From positions 1-19,783 of the forward strand of contig CAJZFM010000006.1 of assembly GCA_915070235.1 (NCBI GenBank): a stretch of DNA of 19,783 nucleotides, in the 5' to 3' direction. Under the pieces are notes generated by a model that searched no databases, was not told the origin of the DNA, and saw only the letters and a program-made list of their open reading frames with translations. The position numbers were made by a program, and so were the translations under genes. This DNA is from an uncultured Capnocytophaga sp. (GTDB taxonomy: Bacteria > Bacteroidota > Bacteroidia > Flavobacteriales > Flavobacteriaceae). Shown in pieces: positions 7,982 through 14,951 of this stretch (its first letter is position 1; each line of letters starts with the position of its first letter).

Positions 7982-8144
7982 TGAATAGTGAATAGTGAAT
8001 AGTGATTAATGATTAGTGACTAATGGTTAATGATTAATGATTAATGATTAATGATTAGTGACCAATGATTAGTGAGTAACGACAGTGATTAGTGATTAAT
8101 ACCATAATAGATTAGTCACTAATCACTTGTCATTAGTCACTAAT
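7981..8144. repeat. Long heptad array with inverted arm between convergent genes; likely bidirectional terminator
   Basis: From the last base of the aldolase stop there are 17 units of 7 bp to 8098 (GTGAATA x3, GTGATTA, ATGATTA and variants) with a single 6-bp unit at 8079-8084. From 8142 back to about 8108 the minus strand carries 4-5 more units (TAGTGAC, TAATGAC, AAGTGAT, TAGTGAC), starting with the nfu stop codon. Facing units pair: 8085-8098 with 8113-8126 (14 bp, one G-U) around a 14-nt loop. Nothing else is in the spacer. Position between two converging genes suggests transcript-end function, though no long U-tract is present. Confidence 0.88.
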
Positions 8145-9033
8145 TAACTGCTTCTACGGTGATTTGTTCGTTCTTCATCATCTCGCGTAGAATGGTTTCT
8201 ATGCCTTGCTTGAGGGTACGCTTGGAGGAAGGACAGCCATTGCAGGCACCTTGGAGGAGTACCTTAACTACTTGGTTTTGCTTGTCATAGCTGACAAACT
8301 GTATATTACCGCCGTCGCTGGAGACCGCAGGCTTTACGTATTGGTCTAAAATAGCGACAATCTTTCTCGAATACACATCGCCCAAGGAGGGTAAGCCCTT
8401 AGGCCTATCCTGCTCTGTTACGGAGACTTTCACTACTGGTTTTCCTTCCATAAGATACAGGCGCAAAAACTCCCTTAGTTCCATCATAATATCTTCCCAT
8501 AACACTCTGGGTTGGCGAATGATAGAAATGTAATTACTATCAAAAAACACTTCCTTGATATAAGGCAGTTTAAAGAGTTCGGTAGCCAAAGGCGACTCTG
8601 CCGCTTCTTCGGGGGACTTATATTCGTACACACGGCTGACGAGCTTCTTGTTGGCTACAAACTTCATCGCCATAGGGTTGGGGGTACTCTCCACATAGAT
8701 TGTAATAGGAATACGCTTGGCAGGTACAGGCTCCTGAGTAGGGGTTGTCTCTTGCTCTATAATAGGGCGGCCTGCCGAAAGATAGTTCTCCACCTCTTGG
8801 GCGACCTCCTGAGCCACATCCTCCCACTTGACAATAGGTAAGGCTTCCAAGGCAATGAAATTGGCCGAGAAATAAACTGTCTTGACAAAGGGCAGTTGTA
8901 GGAGTTCTTGAGCCAGAGGCGAGTCTGTAGCGGGTGTATCGCGCTCATATTGGTAATTGCCCTTAACTAAGACCTCTGGGGCTTCGAGCTTGATAATGGC
9001 AGGGCTGGCTGTGTATTGTATCTGTAGTTTCAT
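8140..9033 (-). CDS. NifU-like Fe-S scaffold with doubled Nfu N-terminal domain
   Basis: A 297-residue cytosolic Fe-S cluster carrier. Residues 108-200 are an Nfu N-terminal domain (IPITIYVESTPNPMAMKF, SPLATELFKLPYIKEVFF), residues 1-90 are a second, more diverged copy (DSPLAQELLQLPFVKTVYF) that has lost the TPNP motif, and residues 215-297 are the NifU C-terminal domain with the cluster-binding Cys pair C264 and C267 (GACNGCPSS). This doubled-domain form of about 300 residues is usual in Bacteroidota. Known Nfu proteins deliver 4Fe-4S clusters to target enzymes. The ATG overlaps the TGA of the channel gene by four bases (ATGA, 9030-9033), so they are co-transcribed and probably coupled. The stop TAG is the first unit of a heptad array. 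Confidence 0.93.
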   Translation of the reverse strand: MKLQIQYTASPAIIKLEAPEVLVKGNYQYERDTPATDSPLAQELLQLPFVKTVYFSANFIALEALPIVKWEDVAQEVAQEVENYLSAGRPIIEQETTPTQEPVPAKRIPITIYVESTPNPMAMKFVANKKLVSRVYEYKSPEEAAESPLATELFKLPYIKEVFFDSNYISIIRQPRVLWEDIMMELREFLRLYLMEGKPVVKVSVTEQDRPKGLPSLGDVYSRKIVAILDQYVKPAVSSDGGNIQFVSYDKQNQVVKVLLQGACNGCPSSKRTLKQGIETILREMMKNEQITVEAVN

Positions 9034-9539
9034 TTTATAATCTCAATGGCTTTCTGCAATAAAAGGTTGTTAGGTATGGAGATTTGCGCTCCTGAATCGG
9101 TTTTGAGCAGCGTATAGAAAGAGCTGATGTCCTTGATCTCGGCCTCAATCGGCATATCCTTGTCCATAACACGGATTCTGTCGCCTATCTTGAAGGGAAA
9201 GGAGAAGAAGAGAATGATTCCTGCCGTTACATTGCTCAGTATAGACCATTGGGCAAAGAAGCCTACCCCTACTACGGTGAGTATAGAGGAGATAAAGAGG
9301 AATATCTGGTCGGGCTTTACCCCCCAAATGGAGATGAGCACCAAAAGGAGCAGGGCCGCGAGTAGGACATCAATATACTTTTTGACTAGCTGGGTACGTG
9401 CTTTGGGGAATTCTGACTTGGCTCCCATTTTCGTCACTAAGGAATCGGCAAAGCGCTTAACCACGAAATAGACAATAAGCGTTACCCCTGTGGCGACAAT
9501 AAAGGGATATTTTTCAAGGGCAAAATCTATGATAACCAT
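9030..9539 (-). CDS. Small mechanosensitive channel (MscS family)
   Basis: A 169-residue inner-membrane protein, the short form of the MscS family. Three hydrophobic segments are visible: about residues 12-28, 54-74 and 77-113, the last being the pore helix with VGVGFFAQWSILSNVTAGIILF. Then comes the start of the beta domain (PFKIGDRIRV, IEAEIKDISSFYTLLKT, SGAQISIPNN). The large C-terminal cytosolic vestibule of E. coli MscS (286 residues) is nearly absent. The family opens on membrane tension to release small solutes during osmotic downshift. It is the first gene of a two-gene unit with nfu (4-bp overlap). Its 5' leader consists almost wholly of heptad repeats. Confidence 0.9.
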   Translation of the reverse strand: MVIIDFALEKYPFIVATGVTLIVYFVVKRFADSLVTKMGAKSEFPKARTQLVKKYIDVLLAALLLLVLISIWGVKPDQIFLFISSILTVVGVGFFAQWSILSNVTAGIILFFSFPFKIGDRIRVMDKDMPIEAEIKDISSFYTLLKTDSGAQISIPNNLLLQKAIEIIK

Positions 9540-9547
9540 ACTTTTTA

Positions 9548-9617
9548 GTGAACAGTGATTAGTGATTAGTGAACAGTGATTAGTGATTAGTGATTAGTGA
9601 TTAGTGAACAGTGATTA
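9548..9617. repeat. Ten perfect heptads (GTGATTA/GTGAACA)
   Basis: Ten uninterrupted 7-bp units: GTGAACA, GTGATTA x2, GTGAACA, GTGATTA x4, GTGAACA, GTGATTA. The array lies between the predicted start of transcription (about 9616, minus strand) and the channel ATG, so on the minus strand it is the 5' leader of the mscS-nfu transcript, reading TAATCAC repeats. This is one of the arrays not oriented with a preceding gene. Confidence 0.93.
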
Positions 9618-9622
9618 GGGGG

Positions 9623-9653
9623 CAAAGATACAACATTTTGAAGGAAAAGTCAA
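9623..9653 (-). promoter_or_regulatory. Promoter of the mscS-nfu unit
   Basis: On the minus strand TTG (9653-9651) and TATCTTTG (9630-9623) are separated by 20 nt, matching the Bacteroidota -33/-7 consensus. Predicted start of transcription is near 9616. Confidence 0.88.
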
Positions 9654-9670
9654 GGGAATAATGAGCCGAT

Positions 9671-9776
9671 GAGCATTTTGTCCTTTACCTCATTAACCCT
9701 TTTTGTACTCTCCCAAATTGACTTTTTTGCTCTTTACCTAATCAGCGCAGCGCTTTTTGTTCTTTAACCAATCAGC
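9671..9776 (-). repeat. Three imperfect copies of a 24-bp unit
   Basis: On the minus strand the unit reads approximately GATTRGGTAAAGARCAAAAA. Copies lie at 9752-9775, 9722-9746 and a weaker one at 9671-9694; the first two begin 30 bp apart and match at nearly every base. The first copy contains the TGA stop of the 56-codon ORF. Otherwise nothing is seen in 9654-9771. Confidence 0.6.
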
Positions 9777-9942
9777 TTACAACCCATATTTCTCCGTTGT
9801 GGTATTCTGCTAAGAAGATTTCGGAGGCGCTGTTATAGCCTTGTTTTTGGAGTTCTTCCAGTAGCCATTGTTCAGTTTTATCCACATCTTCTAAGCAGGG
9901 GGCAAAAGTAAGGATAAATTGCCAATTAGCAAATAAGCCCAT
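9772..9942 (-). CDS. Small ORF, 56 residues, unknown
   Basis: ATG at 9942 opens a 56-residue frame: MGLFANWQFILTF at the start, an acidic helix-like middle (CLEDVDKTEQWLLEELQKQGY, residues 16-36) and an end EYHNGEIWVVS. Codon choice resembles neighbouring genes, and the amphipathic helix followed by short strands looks like a small folded cytosolic protein rather than chance. I do not recognise the family. No clear TAnnTTTG promoter is seen upstream on the minus strand. It is divergent from the sensor-kinase gene, and its stop lies in a repeated unit. Confidence 0.62.
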   Translation of the reverse strand: MGLFANWQFILTFAPCLEDVDKTEQWLLEELQKQGYNSASEIFLAEYHNGEIWVVS

Positions 9943-10004
9943 TGTCAATAAATAAAGGATAAAAAAATTAACAATTAATAATTAATAATTAACGATTAAA
10001 TTTG

Positions 10005-10012
10005 TATTTTTG
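10005..10012 (+). promoter_or_regulatory. Probable -7 element for the sensor kinase gene
   Basis: TATTTTTG fits TAnnTTTG exactly, but no TTG lies at the usual distance upstream, where there is an AT-rich run of ATTAATAATTAA type. It gives a leader of about 70 nt before the kinase ATG at 10090. Dependence on an activator is possible. Confidence 0.55.
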
Positions 10013-10089
10013 CCACAAGAGTTCTATTGATTATAAGAAAATACCTATATATCTAACTTATTAAAAACCAAAAAATTATATTCCATTTT

Positions 10090-13029
10090 ATGAAATTTTT
10101 CTTATCACTATGTTTTTTGTTTTGCACCTCTTTCGCCCTATCGCAACCGCTATGGGAGCATAGAGCCTTACAGTATAACCAATATAGCATAGGAAAGGAC
10201 TTTTTCAATATCAACCAACCCTTACAGGTAAGCGATGAGGGGGAACTGCTTTTCTCACCTGAGGAGAACCTATTGTATGCCCTGCACAATACTGAAGTAG
10301 AGGAGTATTTCAAAGGGGAAGATGTAGGGGTATTCCTTAAGAAATACAAGCTACAAGACAGGTATTTTTTTGGTTTTAGCAGAAGTATCTATGTAGGCAA
10401 TGATTACAACCAACTTGCTGTTCAGAAGGTTGGCTATGTGGGGGCACATTATTCGCATTTTATCTTGATAGATAAGACTATCTACTTCACGGCTACCTCA
10501 CCATCGGAAACCGCTTTTAAGCTAATGAGTTATGATGGGCATTATTTTCAAGAGATAGAGGAGCGCTCTACTTTTATCTATGCCATTCCTATCAATAGTG
10601 TTCCTTATTGTTGTGTATTAGGCGAGAAGACAACTGATATAAGGAGTCTTGTTCCTGGGGGGGACGCTCAGACCTTCCCATGGGCTTTTACCCCTATCTA
10701 TATGCACTCAATAGGAGACTTCTACTTTATCAAGCCTGAAAACGATGGCCTATTTCACTATGCCCATACCCTAACGACCAAAGTCTTGCCAGCGAATAGG
10801 AATGAGAACAAGAACTTTGGTCGCTATTACCTCTATAACGATGGCAACGAGCTGATACTATATGACTTAGAAAAATATTTGGAACCTATATCGGTTACCA
10901 CCGCGATCAAGTCGGCCTACTATAAGGCTTATTCGGAGGACTCCCAAAGCCTCTATTTGGGAAGTAATAATCAGCTTACACGACTATTTACTTACCTGAA
11001 GACTTATCCAAGACTCTATAACGACACCAATAGTGACCGCCTTTTTGCTCTTGCACTGACCCCCTCGGGCAAGCTATGGGCAGGTAGCTACAATGGTGGG
11101 TTTTCGGTAATTGATCAGAACAAACTTATTAAGAGTCCGCTCAAGAGAATACAAATGAACTATGGAGCACTTGCCATAGGGGAGAAAGTACTCTTTAATA
11201 ATGCTCATAAGGGGTTATTCCTCTTTGAGTCGCCGACGAGTTATACCAAAGTGAATGATACCATTGTCTCTCACTTCAACTTCCTTTCTGCCGAGAAAAT
11301 TCTCTATACCGATGTAGAAGATTATGGATTGGCTTATAAGCCCTTAGCACAATTAGAACAAAAGCAAGTCCCTTGGAAATCCATCGGGAAGAAAGAGGGC
11401 TTGACCCTTAGCCACTGTCAGGGTATTGCTCAGGACAGCAAAGGTTATATTTGGACGATTTCCATGCAGGGAGTTGCCCGTTATGATCCACGAACCAATA
11501 AGGCACAGACACTCTTGCATGACAAGCAACAGTCCCCCCTTAGGGGCTATACACTGCTATCCGATACCCATAGCACCTTATGGTTAGGTAGCGAGAGTGG
11601 CCAACTCTATTACTACACCCCTACTGATCGGGAGCAGGTGGATATGGCGGATTTTCACCTTTTGGAACACCCCCTATTGCTGGGTAATGACCGCCCTATC
11701 GTCTTTCTGCACCAGTGGCGGGACTACCTCATCGTAGGGGTAACCAATAAGCTCTTTGTTGTCTCCCTGAGCGAATTTGCCAAAGGCAAAGCCAATGTGC
11801 GCTACCTGAATCCCTATGCGATGAACCTGCAAGACCCCTTGGAGCGTGCTTGCGTGGCCAGTAACCCGAAGGACAACCATATCTGGTTTGCCTCCTCCAA
11901 TATGCTTTTCCGTTGGGACATTGCCCAATGGCTCTCTTTGGCTAACTTCAAGGTAGAACCCACCCTGACAATCAACACAGGAAAGAATATCTATAAATCT
12001 CGCGTAAATAACCCTATCTCTTTGGAAGACAACGAAAACTCTTTTGAAATACGGCTCCATTACCAAAGCAAAGACAACCTCCCTCGCTATGTGATACCCT
12101 CCCTATATATGGATAAGCAAGAGGACGCCATAGAGCAGGGAAGCCTTACCACCGATACCGAATATCGCTACCAAAACCTTTCAGCAGGTAACTATGTTTT
12201 CTCACTGACCGTTTGCCAAAACGATGGGACATATACTATTTTGCAATACCCTATCATCGTCAAGCGCCCTATTTGGCAAAACAGCTATTTCTGGCTGGTG
12301 ATGATCCTTATTCCCGCCTTCACAGGGCTTTACCTACTCTACAACATGAGGCGTATGGATAGGCAGGATAGGGAAATTGCACTGCTTACCATAGGTAACC
12401 TCGGTAAGCAATTCCGCCCGCACTTTATGCTCAATGCCCTCAATAGCCTTGGGGCGGAACTCTATGACAATCTCCATGCTGAGCGTATCATCTCCCATAT
12501 AGGAGAGAATATCTCAATCATGCATCGCTATTCCCAAGAACAAACCCCTTTCATTCCTTTTAGTCAGGAATGGAAGCTCACCGAGAATACCATTGCCATA
12601 CAGCGGGAGATCTTCCTGCCCGACTTGCAAGTACAGATTGAGAATATAGAGGCTATCCCCTCCAACTATCGTATGCCTATGGGAATCCTACAAGTGATCG
12701 TGGAAAACTCCCTACTACATGGACTCAGACACAGGACAGAGCCTCCTCAGCTACTGCGTATTGCCTTCTGGGAACGAGCCAATATATACGGTATCAGTAT
12801 CTCCGACAATGGGGTTGGGGTGGCTGCCTCCAAGAAATATGCGGGGGTACAGCGACATGGCACAGGGCTGAAGAATATACAGCGTATCCTTAGAATTTTG
12901 GATAAGCACTTTGATGATGCTATCACCATTTCCATGACCGACAAGGACAAAGACGATCCTAAGTACCCTGGTACCATTACTATTATACATCTCAAAAAAT
13001 CCATTAATTATGAAAAAATCAATCTTTAA
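10090..13029 (+). CDS. Two-component sensor kinase with beta-propeller and Y_Y_Y domain (LytS-type kinase core)
   Basis: A 979-residue membrane sensor. Residues 1-19 are a signal peptide. About 40-620 is a periplasmic propeller-like region with reg_prop style blades (LTPSGKLWAGSYNGGFSVID at 323-342, QDSKGYIWTISMQGVARYD at 448-466, STLWLGSESGQLYYYTP at 495-511, DNHIWFASSNMLFRWD at 595-610). A Y_Y_Y-type beta domain covers 640-725. A single membrane helix lies at about 732-752. The cytosolic kinase is of the His_kinase/LytS type, with phospho-acceptor H778 in QFRPHFMLNALNSL, N box VENSLLHGL (871-879), DNGVG (906-910) and GTGLKN (924-929). The N-terminal half is far from known hybrid sensors and the ligand cannot be told. 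It overlaps the regulator gene by 20 bp, so the two form a pair. In place of the common NPHF, it has RPHF. Confidence 0.93.
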   Translation: MKFFLSLCFLFCTSFALSQPLWEHRALQYNQYSIGKDFFNINQPLQVSDEGELLFSPEENLLYALHNTEVEEYFKGEDVGVFLKKYKLQDRYFFGFSRSIYVGNDYNQLAVQKVGYVGAHYSHFILIDKTIYFTATSPSETAFKLMSYDGHYFQEIEERSTFIYAIPINSVPYCCVLGEKTTDIRSLVPGGDAQTFPWAFTPIYMHSIGDFYFIKPENDGLFHYAHTLTTKVLPANRNENKNFGRYYLYNDGNELILYDLEKYLEPISVTTAIKSAYYKAYSEDSQSLYLGSNNQLTRLFTYLKTYPRLYNDTNSDRLFALALTPSGKLWAGSYNGGFSVIDQNKLIKSPLKRIQMNYGALAIGEKVLFNNAHKGLFLFESPTSYTKVNDTIVSHFNFLSAEKILYTDVEDYGLAYKPLAQLEQKQVPWKSIGKKEGLTLSHCQGIAQDSKGYIWTISMQGVARYDPRTNKAQTLLHDKQQSPLRGYTLLSDTHSTLWLGSESGQLYYYTPTDREQVDMADFHLLEHPLLLGNDRPIVFLHQWRDYLIVGVTNKLFVVSLSEFAKGKANVRYLNPYAMNLQDPLERACVASNPKDNHIWFASSNMLFRWDIAQWLSLANFKVEPTLTINTGKNIYKSRVNNPISLEDNENSFEIRLHYQSKDNLPRYVIPSLYMDKQEDAIEQGSLTTDTEYRYQNLSAGNYVFSLTVCQNDGTYTILQYPIIVKRPIWQNSYFWLVMILIPAFTGLYLLYNMRRMDRQDREIALLTIGNLGKQFRPHFMLNALNSLGAELYDNLHAERIISHIGENISIMHRYSQEQTPFIPFSQEWKLTENTIAIQREIFLPDLQVQIENIEAIPSNYRMPMGILQVIVENSLLHGLRHRTEPPQLLRIAFWERANIYGISISDNGVGVAASKKYAGVQRHGTGLKNIQRILRILDKHFDDAITISMTDKDKDDPKYPGTITIIHLKKSINYEKINL

Positions 13030-13753
13030 ATACCTTGTTATAGAAGATGACAAGAGTATCTGGAAGAACATCTCCGCCCGTATGCAGAAGTTCCTCCAGT
13101 GGAAAGCTGTTCCCTTTACCGATAGCTTAGAGGAGGCCATCACTCTGATAGACACCCATCGCCCTGATCTTATCTTCTCCGACTGGAGTATCCGCGGGGG
13201 CAATGCCTACCCTATCCTTACCCATATTCACCAGAGTTCAGGATACACACCCTATATTATCTTTTTTACAGGCTACCAAGGGGAAAATCCCGAAATCCCA
13301 CAGATTGTTTTTAACGAATTTCCTTTGGTCAAAAAATACCTTGTTAAGCCTATTTTTCAGCAACTTACCGAGAACCTCACCCAGTATATAGCCGAGGCAG
13401 AAGCCATAGCCGAAGGAGAGCAGGAGACGCCTGTTTTCATAGAGAACTACCTCAAGCAGCAGGTACGAATCTTCCCCAAGCAGATTCTCTGTATTTTGCA
13501 AGATGAGGAAAACCCACGCCTGAAGGTACTTCACAGCTTATCAGGGCAGGCCATACAGCTCAAGCAGACTTGGGAAGAGATCCATCGCTTCTGTGTGGAG
13601 CACCAGCTCTCTATCTTTGTCGCCAATACCCGAAAGGCAATTGTCAACCGTGAATACATACTACGCATGAACCGTCCGTTCCTATGGCTTGAAGGCGGCT
13701 TGCGTATTCAGGTCTCTCGTGAACAGTGGCCTTTGCTCAGCTCAGAAAGCTAA
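13010..13753 (+). CDS. LytTR-family response regulator
   Basis: A 247-residue DNA-binding regulator, cognate to the kinase that ends inside its first codons. The receiver domain (residues 5-128) has the acidic pair E12/D13, phospho-acceptor D58 (IFSDWSIRGG), T87 (FFTG) and K113 (LVKP). A linker rich in Glu and Ala (127-140) leads to a LytTR domain (about 144-240), recognisable by FVANTRKAIVNREYI (203-217, the usual hRxHRSYhVNxxxI position) and LRIQVSREQW (231-240). LytTR proteins bind two 9-bp direct repeats 21-22 bp apart; such a pair lies 20 bp after this gene. The receiver is otherwise unremarkable, and it is shorter in the recognition loop than typical AgrA. Likely regulates the adjacent promoter at 13821-13850 and perhaps itself. 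Confidence 0.92.
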   Translation: MKKSIFKYLVIEDDKSIWKNISARMQKFLQWKAVPFTDSLEEAITLIDTHRPDLIFSDWSIRGGNAYPILTHIHQSSGYTPYIIFFTGYQGENPEIPQIVFNEFPLVKKYLVKPIFQQLTENLTQYIAEAEAIAEGEQETPVFIENYLKQQVRIFPKQILCILQDEENPRLKVLHSLSGQAIQLKQTWEEIHRFCVEHQLSIFVANTRKAIVNREYILRMNRPFLWLEGGLRIQVSREQWPLLSSES

Positions 13754-13769
13754 AAAAACACCCCTTTTT

Positions 13770-13812
13770 ACCTTTCGTGCGTAAATACCTACACTTCGTG
13801 CGCAAAAATACT
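13770..13812 (+). promoter_or_regulatory. Direct-repeat operator, candidate LytTR binding site
   Basis: TTCGTGCG occurs at 13774-13781 and again at 13795-13802, exactly 21 bp apart, with further matches on both sides (AC at the left, AAA at the right; 13 of 21 positions agree between halves). Two helical turns between half sites is the spacing used by LytTR regulators. The pair ends 9 bp before the -33 element of the promoter at 13821, the normal place for an activator. No other copy was noticed in the window. Confidence 0.68.
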
Positions 13813-13820
13813 GATTTCCC

Positions 13821-13850
13821 TTGACAAATACGAAAAAACTACTACCTTTG
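13821..13850 (+). promoter_or_regulatory. Strong promoter with no gene downstream
   Basis: TTG at 13821-13823 (in TTGACA) and TACCTTTG at 13843-13850 are 19 nt apart, one of the best matches to the Bacteroidota consensus in the window. Predicted transcription start is near 13857. The following 640 nt hold no convincing gene. Confidence 0.87.
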
Positions 13851-13856
13851 CAATGT

Positions 13857-14510
13857 CAAACAGAGAGAGAATGAGTGTTCATACCACTTAACAGATACCT
13901 CTGTATGATGTTATAAAGAATAGATTTTTTTGCGTTTTTTATTTTAGACAGTGAGGAATAAAGCACCTTCGCCTCAAGGAAAAGAAACTAAACCCAAAAG
14001 CCCATACCTAACTAATAGGACAAGGTGCTTGGTTCTTTGCTGAAAGCGCAACCATATAGAAAAGAAAGTTTTCATCTCTTTATATAGTAATTAGATTTTT
14101 TGTGTTTTTATTTTAGATTAGAGTAAGGAGATAGGTCTCCCCAACAAGAGACTTATCTCTCTCCTCTCTAATTGAAAAGCAAAAAGAGATGACAATCACT
14201 TGGCAATTCTCAGATTAACCAATAATACTCGTGGAATGAAATAGTGAACCATTACCTTTTATTTATTGTCTTTTTGGAGTCAGTCGCCTGAGCAAGGATT
14301 TTCGTGAAACAAACAACTAATTTTATCTCTCTAAACATTCATAAGACAACTAAACAATCGTATATCAACTTTTATCTCCGTAGGAGATGGTAAATGAAAG
14401 GTAATACTATCACTAAAAAATCTTCAAAGAAAATTAAGTGCATTTTTTCATACAAGAAAGGGGAAAGGGCTGTTTCTAAAAGTGGTAGAACAGTCTTTTC
14501 TTATTTTTTT
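13857..14510 (+). ncRNA. Candidate ~650-nt structured non-coding RNA
   Basis: The 750-bp gap between the regulator and dut contains no ORF longer than about 43 codons, yet it is bounded by a strong promoter (start near 13857) and an intrinsic terminator (14464-14510). Inside are two similar U-rich modules, TAGATTTTTTTGCGTT... (13921-13948) and TAGATTTTTTGTGTTT... (14092-14117), each ended by ATTTTAGA and each followed by a stem. The first stem pairs 13961-13969 (AAGCACCTT) with 14022-14030. The second is a long stem, 14128-14139 with 14148-14159 (12 bp, one G-U), closed by 14117-14123 with 14166-14172. A 6-bp hairpin with 3-nt loop lies at 14374-14388. I see none of the marks of RNase P RNA, tmRNA or SRP RNA. 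A 6S-type RNA or a leader left from a lost gene are alternatives. Confidence 0.55.
14464..14510 (+). terminator. Intrinsic terminator
   Basis: AAAGGGCTGTT (14464-14474) pairs with AACAGTCTTTT (14489-14499) over 11 bp with two G-U pairs, followed by the T-rich tract TCTTTTCTTATTTTTTT to 14510. It ends the candidate RNA of the plus strand and overlaps the dut stop codon (14501-14503), so it probably also serves the minus strand, less well because no U-tract follows in that direction. Confidence 0.8.
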
Positions 14511-14935
14511 CCGGTACTTCCATAGCCTCCTGTGCCACGTTCTGTTTGGGAAAGTTCCTCTACGAGGACGAATTGCGCTACTTCATGCTTGGCGATGACC
14601 ATTTGGGCGATACGCTCTCCGTTGGCTACTTCAAAGCGCTCCGCTGAGAGATTAATCAGCAAGACAGAAATCTCCCCCCTATAATCGGCATCTATAGTTC
14701 CTGGTGAGTTCAGTACGGTAATCCCGTGCTTGAGTGCCAGCCCACTACGCGGACGCACTTGCGCCTCATAGCCCTCTGGTAGTTCTATATAAAGCCCTGT
14801 GGGAATGAGCTTGCGCTCCATAGGCTTAAGAATAACGGTTTGCTCAAGGTGTGCTCTTAAGTCCACCCCTGCCGACCCTGTGGTCTGATACGCGGGCAAT
14901 GCATGCCCTGAACGGTTGATGATTTTTATTTCCAT
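14501..14935 (-). CDS. dut: dUTP diphosphatase
   Basis: A 144-residue enzyme hydrolysing dUTP to dUMP and pyrophosphate, giving the precursor of dTTP and keeping uracil out of DNA; active as a homotrimer. All five family motifs are present: AGVDLRA (22-28), PRSGLA (62-67), [11 protein letters not shown] (79-89) with the catalytic Asp, RIAQMV (108-113) and the C-terminal [10 protein letters not shown] (133-142), which closes over the substrate of the next subunit. The open frame runs back to 15046, but those 37 extra codons are a translation of a heptad array (periodic YSLFTIH), so I choose the ATG at 14933-14935, which also gives the standard length. It lies after the flippase gene on the same strand and is probably co-transcribed with it. 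Confidence 0.95.
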   Translation of the reverse strand: MEIKIINRSGHALPAYQTTGSAGVDLRAHLEQTVILKPMERKLIPTGLYIELPEGYEAQVRPRSGLALKHGITVLNSPGTIDADYRGEISVLLINLSAERFEVANGERIAQMVIAKHEVAQFVLVEELSQTERGTGGYGSTGKK

Positions 14936-14951
14936 ATCTTTTAAATTAAGA

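Noticed and set aside
7981..8144. CRISPR array
   Set aside because: Units are contiguous 7-mers without spacers and no cas gene is present.
9878..9886. Perfect DnaA-box-like TTATCCACA
   Set aside because: Single copy, inside the 56-codon ORF, without other boxes or AT-rich unwinding region; not an origin.
13871..13891. Possible leader peptide MSVHTT after the 13821 promoter
   Set aside because: Six codons, no related biosynthetic gene downstream and no clear attenuator following; too short to support.
13857..14510. RNase P RNA, tmRNA or SRP RNA
   Set aside because: No GAGGAAAGTCCGGGC-type core, no tRNA-like end with CCA and tag ORF, no SRP GGAAGCAGCC-like loop was found by eye.
14394..14525. 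43-codon basic ORF (MKGNTITKKSSKK...) preceded by AGGAG inside a small hairpin
   Set aside because: Its 3' part runs through the intrinsic terminator and into the end of dut, so the transcript would end before the stop codon; the Shine-Dalgarno match is not a usual start signal in this phylum.
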